From Streptococcus halotolerans (lineage in GTDB: Bacteria; Bacillota; Bacilli; Lactobacillales; Streptococcaceae): DNA of 64,000 nt. Shown here piece by piece: positions 57,768-64,000 of this stretch. Each line of letters begins with the position of its first letter. Position 1 is the stretch's first letter. The position numbers and the translations under genes are program-made. The notes beneath the pieces are model-generated. The model made no database searches, was not told the DNA's origin, and saw only the letters and a list, made by a program, of their open reading frames with translations. The stretch covers positions 1,959,001 through 2,023,000 of the forward strand of contig NZ_CP014835.1 of assembly GCF_001598035.1 (NCBI RefSeq). Reading direction: 5' to 3'.

Positions 57768-60014
57768 ATGAGTAAACTTCGAAAACTCTTTCTTGACTAT
57801 GTTGTCAAGATTAGAAAAGAACATCCAGAAGAGAATAGGCGTTATGCTGGTCAAAACTTGATGATCCTAACAGTGTTCATCTTTTTTGTCTTTGTCATCA
57901 ACTTTGCTGTTATTGTTGGCTCAGATAGTAAATTTGGAGTCGATTTGTCAGAAGGTGCCAAAGCTGTCTACAATACCAGATCAACCTTGCAGGCAAGACG
58001 AGGCAGTATTTTTGATCGCAATGGGAATGTCATTGCTGAAAATTCGACGACTTATAGTGTTTATGCCATCATTGATAAAACGTACGTCAATGCTGATCAA
58101 GAAAAACTATATGTACAGCCTTCCCAGTTTGAAAAAGTTGCTGATATATTTCACAAGCAGCTGGGGATGGAAAAGAAATATGTCATTAGTCAGTTAAAAC
58201 AGAAGAAACTGACACAAGTTTCCTTTGGTACAAAAGGCTCTAATCTTAGTTACAGTAAGATGAGCACTTTAAAGGATGTCGTTGAAAAAGCCAAAATAAA
58301 AGGCATTTCCTTTGATACTAGTACCAGTCGGATGTATCCTAATGGTGTGTTTGCTTCCCAGTTCATCGGTCTGGCACAACCCCATGTAGAAGATGACGGT
58401 TCAACTATTCTGTCTGGCGTTACCGGGGTCGAAGCTTCTTTGGATGATGTTTTATCTGGTAAAGATGGTACCGTTGAATATGAAAAAGATCGTAACGGTA
58501 ATATCCTTCTTGGAACTCAACATGTTGTGAAAAAGGCTTCTGATGGCCGTGATGTCTACACCACCCTGTCAGCTCCTCTGCAAACCTATTTAGAAACCCA
58601 GATGGATGCTTTTCAAGCAGAAACAAAGGGAAAATTTGCTAGCGCAACGATTGTCAATTCACAAACAGGTGAAATATTAGCGACAACCCAACGGCCAAGT
58701 TTTAACTCTGATACCCTTGAGGGTCTTGATGACAAAAATTTCTCATGGCAAAACTCGCTCTATCAAACCAATTATGAGCCAGGTTCTACCATGAAAGTCA
58801 TGACCTTAGCGTCAGCCATTGATGCTAAAAAATTCAAAGCCAATCAGTACTTCACCAACTCTGGATTGAATCTATCTGGCATAGTTGTTAATGACTGGTC
58901 TGTCAATAATGGTACCGCTGGTATTCAAACGATGACCTTTGCCCAAGGATTTGCTTACTCAAGTAACGTAGGGATGACCCTCTTAGAGCAGAAGATGGGG
59001 AATGCTAAGTGGCGTGATTACCTCACAAAATTTAAATTTGGGGAGCCAACTTATTTTGGCATGGGCTCTGAATCAGCTGGTATTATTTCCAATAATAGCG
59101 TTAACACCGCAACCAGCGCTTTTGGTCAGGGGATTGCGGTAACACAGTCGCAAATGTTACGAGCCTTTAGTGGTGTTTCAAATGACGGTGAAATGTTAGA
59201 GCCACAATTTATCAGTCAAGTGGTCAATCACAATGACAGTACCAGCCGTGTCTCTAAGCCTGAGATTGTCGGAAACCCGGTTAGCAAAAAAGCCGCTAAG
59301 GAAACCCGAGAACACATGGTTGCGGTTGGGACGACACCTTATTACGGCACCTTATATGCAAGCTGGCTCGGAGAACCAATTATCCAGGTCGGTAACGAAT
59401 CTATTGCCGTTAAATCTGGTACTGCACAGATTGCCAAGGATGATGGTTCGGGTTACCTTACTGGTGAGCGAGATTATATCCATTCAGTTGTTGCTATGAT
59501 TCCAGCTGAAAAACCACTCTTTACCATGTATGTCACCGTACAACAACCAGAGAGTTGGAAGGGGTTAGAGTGGCGAACTATTTTTAATCCAGTTCTTCAA
59601 GAAGCTATGACTATGCAGGATCAATTAACCACGTCAGTAGCTGCCAAAGAAAAACGTAGTGAGACAACTTACGAGATTCCGGATTTTGTTGGCCAATCAA
59701 CGTCAAAAGCTATTGAAACCTTGCGTAAAAATCTTGTTCATCCAATCATCGCTGGCGATGGTGCGAAAGTGACCAGAATGTCTGTAACCAAAGGTACGAA
59801 ACTAAAAGCCAATCAACAAATCCTTGTTCAGGCTGGAAAAGTCGACGAAATGCCAGACATGTATGGTTGGAGCAAGCGTAATGTGCAGGCATTTGCCAAA
59901 TGGAATGATTTGAGTATCACGATTAAAGGCTCTGGAAAAGTTGTCAAACAAAATACGGATGTCGGCACATCGTTTAAGAAAAAGAAAAATATCAAAATTA
60001 CATTAGGAGAGTAA
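57768..60014 (+). CDS. pbp2X: Penicillin-binding protein 2X
   Basis: A 748-residue class B transpeptidase of the septum. One N-terminal membrane helix is followed by a dimerisation domain, a transpeptidase domain with catalytic motifs STMK (340-343), SSN (398-400) and KSG (549-551), and two C-terminal PASTA domains. These positions match the pneumococcal enzyme to within three residues. The catalytic motifs themselves are intact; STMK is the usual susceptible-type form. It is the main beta-lactam target in streptococci. Confidence 0.98.
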   Translation: MSKLRKLFLDYVVKIRKEHPEENRRYAGQNLMILTVFIFFVFVINFAVIVGSDSKFGVDLSEGAKAVYNTRSTLQARRGSIFDRNGNVIAENSTTYSVYAIIDKTYVNADQEKLYVQPSQFEKVADIFHKQLGMEKKYVISQLKQKKLTQVSFGTKGSNLSYSKMSTLKDVVEKAKIKGISFDTSTSRMYPNGVFASQFIGLAQPHVEDDGSTILSGVTGVEASLDDVLSGKDGTVEYEKDRNGNILLGTQHVVKKASDGRDVYTTLSAPLQTYLETQMDAFQAETKGKFASATIVNSQTGEILATTQRPSFNSDTLEGLDDKNFSWQNSLYQTNYEPGSTMKVMTLASAIDAKKFKANQYFTNSGLNLSGIVVNDWSVNNGTAGIQTMTFAQGFAYSSNVGMTLLEQKMGNAKWRDYLTKFKFGEPTYFGMGSESAGIISNNSVNTATSAFGQGIAVTQSQMLRAFSGVSNDGEMLEPQFISQVVNHNDSTSRVSKPEIVGNPVSKKAAKETREHMVAVGTTPYYGTLYASWLGEPIIQVGNESIAVKSGTAQIAKDDGSGYLTGERDYIHSVVAMIPAEKPLFTMYVTVQQPESWKGLEWRTIFNPVLQEAMTMQDQLTTSVAAKEKRSETTYEIPDFVGQSTSKAIETLRKNLVHPIIAGDGAKVTRMSVTKGTKLKANQQILVQAGKVDEMPDMYGWSKRNVQAFAKWNDLSITIKGSGKVVKQNTDVGTSFKKKKNIKITLGE

Positions 60015-60015
60015 C

Positions 60016-61026
60016 ATGTTAATCAGTATAATAGTCGGTATCGTGAGCTTTGTCTTAACGATTATCGCTATGCCCTTCTTTATTCACTATTATCAGATGA
60101 AAAAAATTGGTGGACAGCAAATGCACGAGGATGTCAAGCAACATCTAGCCAAGGCTGGCACACCAACTATGGGAGGAACTGTTTTTTTAACAGTTAGTCT
60201 TCTTGTTAGTCTTATTTTCGGACTTGTCAACCAAATTAACCAAGGTGCAGCTGTTGGTGCAACGGTTGGTATTCTATCTGTTGTTCTGATCTATGGTATT
60301 ATTGGTTTCTTGGATGATTTTTTGAAAATCTTTAAACAAATCAATGAAGGTCTGACCCCTTGGCAAAAGATGATTCTTCAGATTGTTGCTGGTTTGCTTT
60401 TCTATTTTATACATGTTCGTCCGAGTGGCATTACGAGTTTGAATATCTTAGGTTGGGAGCTTCCACTAGGTGTTTTTTATGTAGCATTTGTCATCTTTTG
60501 GGTTGTCGGTTTTTCCAATGCGGTCAACCTAACAGATGGTATTGATGGTCTTGCTTCTATTTCAGTTGTCATTACTTTGGCAACTTATGGCGTCATTGCC
60601 TTTGTTCAGCAGCAATTTGATATTTTGATTATGATTGCCTCAATGATTGGTGCCCTCCTTGGATTCTTTATGTTCAATAAAAAACCAGCGAAGGTTTTCA
60701 TGGGTGATGTTGGTTCGTTGGCGCTTGGAGCTATGTTAGCAGCCATTTCTATTGCTCTACGACAAGAGTGGACACTATTACTGACTGGACTTGTCTATGT
60801 TTTTGAAACAGCATCAGTCATGTTACAAGTGACCTATTTCAAAATCACTAAGAAAAAATATGGTGAAGGTCGTCGTATTTTCCGAATGACTCCCTTCCAT
60901 CACCATCTTGAATTAGGGGGCTTGTCAGGAAAAGGGGAGCGTTGGAGTGAATGGAAAGTTGATGGCTTTATGTGGTCAGTCGCCATCGGTTCGAGTTTGG
61001 TGACGCTAGCTTTACTTTATTTATAA
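60016..61026 (+). CDS. mraY: Phospho-N-acetylmuramoyl-pentapeptide-transferase
   Basis: A 336-residue integral membrane enzyme that makes lipid I from UDP-MurNAc-pentapeptide and undecaprenyl phosphate. It has about ten helices. [21 protein letters not shown] (Mg-binding) and [12 protein letters not shown] are the catalytic signatures. Its Shine-Dalgarno TAGGAG lies 1 base after pbp2X, in one operon. A terminator follows. Confidence 0.98.
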   Translation: MLISIIVGIVSFVLTIIAMPFFIHYYQMKKIGGQQMHEDVKQHLAKAGTPTMGGTVFLTVSLLVSLIFGLVNQINQGAAVGATVGILSVVLIYGIIGFLDDFLKIFKQINEGLTPWQKMILQIVAGLLFYFIHVRPSGITSLNILGWELPLGVFYVAFVIFWVVGFSNAVNLTDGIDGLASISVVITLATYGVIAFVQQQFDILIMIASMIGALLGFFMFNKKPAKVFMGDVGSLALGAMLAAISIALRQEWTLLLTGLVYVFETASVMLQVTYFKITKKKYGEGRRIFRMTPFHHHLELGGLSGKGERWSEWKVDGFMWSVAIGSSLVTLALLYL

Positions 61027-61033
61027 TTTTAGG

Positions 61034-61057
61034 GCAAGGAAGATTTTCCTTGCTTTT
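61034..61057 (+). terminator. Intrinsic terminator after mraY
   Basis: GCAAGGAA / TTCCTTGC, 8-bp perfect stem followed by TTTT, then the promoter of the helicase gene. Confidence 0.85.
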
Positions 61058-61061
61058 ATTA

Positions 61062-61070
61062 TGTTATAAT
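61062..61070 (+). promoter_or_regulatory. Extended -10 of the helicase gene
   Basis: TGTTATAAT, perfect extended -10, directly after the mraY terminator. Confidence 0.65.
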
Positions 61071-61092
61071 GGTCATAAGAAAAGGAGGCATT

Positions 61093-62436
61093 ATGTCCTT
61101 TAAAGATTTTAATTTTAAACCTTATATTCAAACCGCTTTAGATGAGATTGGTTTCAAAGAACCAACAGCTGTACAGCAAAAATTAATCCCAGTGGTTCGC
61201 TCAGGTCGTGATCTGGTTGGAGAGTCAAAAACAGGCTCAGGTAAAACCCATACGTTCTTGTTACCCATTTTTGAAAAACTAGATGAAGACAAGTCTGAAG
61301 TTCAGGCAGTTATCACAGCACCTAGTCGCGAGTTGGCTACTCAAATTTACCAAGCGACTAAACAAATTGCGTCGCATTCTAAGAAAGGGCTCCGCGTGGT
61401 AAACTATGTGGGCGGTACGGATAAGTTGCGTCAAATGGAACGTTTAAAAACCGCACAACCACACATTGTTATCGGAACCCCGGGTCGTGTTTATGACCTG
61501 GTTAAATCAGGAGATTTGGAGATTCACAGGGCTCATACGTTTGTCGTTGATGAAGCCGATATGACCATGGATATGGGATTTCTTGATACGGTCGATAAGA
61601 TTGCTGCCAGCTTTTCTAAGGATGTTCAAATGTTGGTCTTCTCAGCGACTATTCCTCAAAAATTGCAACCTTTCCTCAAAAAATATTTGACCAACCCAGT
61701 TATCGAACAAATCAAAACAAGTACTGTTATCGCTGATACGATTGACAACTGGTTGATCTCAACAAAAGGAAAAGATAAAAATGCACAATTGTTGAATTTA
61801 TCAAAGGTTATCAATCCTTACATGGCTATGATTTTTGTTAATACTAAAGAGCGTGCCGATGAGCTGCACTCTTATTTGTCAGCTAATGGCTTAAAAGTGG
61901 CAAAAATCCATGGTGGCATTCCTCCGCGTGAGCGAAAGCGTATCATGAATCAAGTCAAAAACCTAGATTTTGAGTATATTGTGGCAACAGATTTGGCTGC
62001 TCGCGGAATTGATATCGAAGGGGTCAGTCATGTGATCAACGATGCCATCCCACAGGATTTATCTTTCTTCGTCCACCGTGTAGGACGTACGGGACGTAAT
62101 GGCTTATCGGGAATTGCGATTACCCTTTACCAACCCAGTGATGATTCAGATATTCGCGAATTAGAAAAAATGGGGATTTCATTTGAGCCAAAGGTGTTGA
62201 AAAATGGTGAAATCCAAGACACTTATGACCGAGATCGTCGTCATCAACGCGAAAAAGCTTATCAGAAATTAGACACCGAAATGATTGGCTTGGTTAAGAA
62301 GAAAAAGAAAAAAGTAAAACCAGGTTATAAAAAGAAAATTCAGTGGGCCGTTGATGAGAAACGTAAAAAAGAACGTCGAGCTGCTAATAGGGCACGAGGT
62401 CGTGCTGAACGTAAAGCTAAAAAACAAACCTTTTAG
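61093..62436 (+). CDS. DEAD-box RNA helicase (CshB-like)
   Basis: A 447-residue helicase with Walker A SKTGSGKTH, VDEADM (DEAD box), SAT and HRVGRTGRNG. The C-terminal 60 residues are basic (KKKKKKVKPGYKKK and RGRAERKAKK) and should bind RNA. It is likely involved in ribosome assembly, RNA decay or cold growth. The ATG at 61093 has AAAGGAGG 6 bases upstream; the longer in-frame ATG at 61069 overlaps the -10 box. Confidence 0.95.
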   Translation: MSFKDFNFKPYIQTALDEIGFKEPTAVQQKLIPVVRSGRDLVGESKTGSGKTHTFLLPIFEKLDEDKSEVQAVITAPSRELATQIYQATKQIASHSKKGLRVVNYVGGTDKLRQMERLKTAQPHIVIGTPGRVYDLVKSGDLEIHRAHTFVVDEADMTMDMGFLDTVDKIAASFSKDVQMLVFSATIPQKLQPFLKKYLTNPVIEQIKTSTVIADTIDNWLISTKGKDKNAQLLNLSKVINPYMAMIFVNTKERADELHSYLSANGLKVAKIHGGIPPRERKRIMNQVKNLDFEYIVATDLAARGIDIEGVSHVINDAIPQDLSFFVHRVGRTGRNGLSGIAITLYQPSDDSDIRELEKMGISFEPKVLKNGEIQDTYDRDRRHQREKAYQKLDTEMIGLVKKKKKKVKPGYKKKIQWAVDEKRKKERRAANRARGRAERKAKKQTF

Positions 62437-62510
62437 TGACCTTGTGATGACTAGTTATAGTCAGCGTTATCAGACTAATCTGCTTAGTATCATTAGTATT
62501 ATAGGCTAGA

Positions 62511-62561
62511 GAGTGAGAAAGAATCCTACTTTTGAGTTGGTCTTCTTTCTCGCTCTTTTTT
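62511..62561 (+). terminator. Intrinsic terminator after the helicase gene
   Basis: GAGTGAGAAAGAA / TTCTTTCTCGCTC, 13 pairs with one G-U, 19-base loop and TTTTTT. Confidence 0.88.
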
Positions 62562-62792
62562 ATATAGGAGAAGTAACTCTAATGTGACGTGACAAAACAT
62601 CATATCATCTTTAATAACTGAATTAGTAGCAAACCTAAACGTCTACTGTTTCAGATTAGTGTTATTCTATAAATGATCTTTTGAGGTTTTGATATATATA
62701 TTCTTTAAGTCATGATATGAAATTACTATTGGTAGGGAGCTCTTAAATTTGATAAACTGTCGTTTATAAAAAAAGAAAGTGAGTGTTTGTTA
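62562..62792. promoter_or_regulatory. Upstream region of the ABC transporter genes
   Basis: An A/T-rich spacer. An inverted repeat ATAAAC-TGTC-GTTTAT (62752-62767) lies about 25 bp before the start codon and may be an operator. I see no clean -35/-10 pair. Confidence 0.4.
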
Positions 62793-63623
62793 ATGAAAAG
62801 AAAATTCTTGGTTACTCTTAGTGCTATGGCTGTTTTGGTAGTTGGAGTTTTCAGCCTGCCCCATCAAGTCAAAGGAAAGACAAAAAGTAATGAGATTATA
62901 GTGGCTACAGACTCAGATACGGCACCGTTTACTTATAAAAAAGGGAAGCAATTTACGGGATATGATATTGATGTTTTAAAAGCAGTCTTTAAAGACTCCT
63001 CAAAGTATCATGTTACCTTCGTGACAACAGCTTTTGATAGTATTTTGACAGGATTAGACGCTGGCCGATTTGATATAGCAGCAAATGACTTTGCCTACAA
63101 TGATGATAGGGCTGAAAAGTACCTTTTTTCAAAACCTATCTCTAAATCGAATCATGTCATTGTTGGAAAATCAGGGAAAAAATACAGTAGTCTAGATGAC
63201 TTATCTGGAAAAACAACAGAGGTTTTACCAGGTGTCAATTATGCGGACGTTTTAAAAAATTGGAATAAAAATCACCCGGATAAAGAGCCAATTGATATTC
63301 GATACGCTTCAAGTTCAACGGGGCTATCGACAAGAATGCAGCATATTGAAAATGGTAAAATTGATTTTATTTTGTATGATGCTATTTCTGCTAATTATAT
63401 CATTAAGGATCAAGGATTCGATTTAGAGATATCAGATATTAAGGATAATTCTGGAGAAGAGACTGATGGATTAGAATACTTCTTATTTGCTAAAGATAAA
63501 AAAGGCAAAAAACTTCAAGCTTATGTTGATAAACGGCTAGAGCAATTAGCAAAGGAAGGAACCCTGCAAAAATTAAGCCGTAAGCATTTTGGCGGTGATT
63601 TCAGTACTCAGCTTAAAAATTGA
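62793..63623 (+). CDS. Amino-acid ABC transporter substrate-binding protein
   Basis: A 276-residue periplasmic-binding-like protein. A signal peptide (KRKFLVTLSAMAVLVVGVF) is followed by EIIVATDSDTAPFTYK and FDIAANDF, typical of polar amino acid or cystine binding proteins. No lipobox Cys is present, which is unusual for Gram-positives; the protein may be anchored by its uncleaved helix or secreted. The start at 62793 is preferred over an in-frame TTG at 62787. The permease gene follows after a hairpin. Confidence 0.9.
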   Translation: MKRKFLVTLSAMAVLVVGVFSLPHQVKGKTKSNEIIVATDSDTAPFTYKKGKQFTGYDIDVLKAVFKDSSKYHVTFVTTAFDSILTGLDAGRFDIAANDFAYNDDRAEKYLFSKPISKSNHVIVGKSGKKYSSLDDLSGKTTEVLPGVNYADVLKNWNKNHPDKEPIDIRYASSSTGLSTRMQHIENGKIDFILYDAISANYIIKDQGFDLEISDIKDNSGEETDGLEYFLFAKDKKGKKLQAYVDKRLEQLAKEGTLQKLSRKHFGGDFSTQLKN

Positions 63624-63651
63624 TCATTAGGAGTAGGGATAGAAAAAAGCT

Positions 63652-63682
63652 AAGAGGTGATAGGCAAAAGCTATCACCTCTT
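63652..63682 (+). terminator. Hairpin between binding protein and permease genes
   Basis: AAGAGGTGATAG / CTATCACCTCTT, 12-bp perfect stem with only TTT after it. It may act as a partial terminator, so that more binding protein than permease is made. Confidence 0.7.
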
Positions 63683-63761
63683 TAAAACCTCCTATTTTAC
63701 AGGCTAGATGGTCAGTGATAGAATGGACAGATAGAAGGTTATCAATGAAAAGGAAAAACTT

Positions 63762-64000
63762 ATGAAACCATTATTTTTAGCGGCAGCTTGGTATGAAAGC
63801 CTCGTGGAAAAACTACCAGCTGGCAAACTTTTTTCATGGAGGGCTGTTTTTGATGCCATTCCATCCATTTTAGAACATCTGCCATTAACGATTGGCTTAA
63901 CTTTGGCAGGTGCAGTCGCTGGGCTCATCCTAGCCCTTTTATTTGCGGTTGTTAAGATTAATCGCATTAAAGTGGTTTATCCTATTCAAGCTTTTTTTGT
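63762..64000 (+). CDS. Amino-acid ABC transporter permease, N-terminal part
   Basis: The first 79 codons of a HisM/GltK-type permease; the gene continues past the window. ILEHLPLTIGLTLAGAVAGLILALLFAVVK-like hydrophobic stretches form the first helix and the start of the second. AAAGGA lies 7 bases before the ATG. It is the membrane partner of the binding protein encoded just upstream. Confidence 0.88.
   Translation, partial: MKPLFLAAAWYESLVEKLPAGKLFSWRAVFDAIPSILEHLPLTIGLTLAGAVAGLILALLFAVVKINRIKVVYPIQAFF

Overview
The window is a low-GC Gram-positive chromosome segment from a Streptococcus, most likely of the pyogenic group. The gene order rpsF-ssb-rpsR, uvrA-pepP-comEB-efp-asp23-nusB, scrRB/scrAK-manA, secA-acpS-alr-recG, glyQS, proBA and rsmH-ftsL-pbp2X-mraY is the one I associate with S. 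pyogenes relatives. The penicillin-binding protein, CcpA-type cre sites and strong Shine-Dalgarno sequences also fit. I cannot name the species. The DNA is almost entirely core chromosome. I see no prophage, conjugative element, CRISPR array, intact insertion sequence, rRNA or tRNA gene.

Layout. 1-0.7 kb: end of ssb, then rpsR. 1.3-3.2 kb (minus strand): a DUF1129 membrane protein and CorA. 3.5-6.5 kb: uvrA behind a long leader with a possible small upstream ORF. 7.5-10.6 kb: pepP, comEB, efp, asp23, nusB. 10.6-13.4 kb: a MORN-repeat membrane protein and an OatA-like acyltransferase carrying two SGNH domains. 13.6-20.7 kb: sucrose uptake and use (scrR, scrB, scrA, scrK), manA and a small unknown gene. 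21.4-27.7 kb: secA, acpS, alr, recG. 28-30 kb: a YtrA-type GntR regulator with an ABC exporter and a 24-residue peptide gene. 30.1-35.9 kb: two HAD phosphatases, a TetR regulator, DegV, a helical-repeat membrane protein and a Na/Pi symporter. 36.9-43 kb: nagA, then a glycine-type T-box leader, a zincin-like gene, glyQ, glyS and a UPF0291 gene. 43.5-53.8 kb: carbon metabolism with glpK, a fructose-family PTS operon ending in alsE, a fructose-6-phosphate aldolase/transaldolase-like gene, a HAD phosphatase and transketolase. 53.9-56.4 kb: proB, proA and a small unknown gene. 56.5-61 kb: cell-wall cluster rsmH, ftsL, pbp2X, mraY. 61-64 kb: a DEAD-box helicase and the start of an amino-acid ABC transporter.

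How it fits together. ScrA brings in sucrose as sucrose-6-phosphate, ScrB splits it, and ScrK and ManA feed fructose and mannose-6-phosphate into glycolysis. ScrR and CcpA-like operators sit between scrB and scrA. AlsE would turn allulose-6-phosphate into fructose-6-phosphate, next to Fsa and Tkt. Four promoters in this second sugar region (glpK, the PTS operon, fsa, tkt) carry cre-like sites, and three of these share the core CGATTACA. The membrane component (EIIC) of that PTS is frameshifted here, so the system is probably inactive.

Points that stand out: a zincin-like gene under a tRNA-Gly T-box with glyQS; an acyltransferase with a duplicated catalytic SGNH domain; two copies of a 110-bp MITE-like element; recG, rsmH and proB with -10 boxes so close to the start codon that their mRNAs should be leaderless; a broken EIIC; a regulator split from its EIIA domain; and several eroded intergenic stretches, one with what looks like the 3' end of a group II intron.
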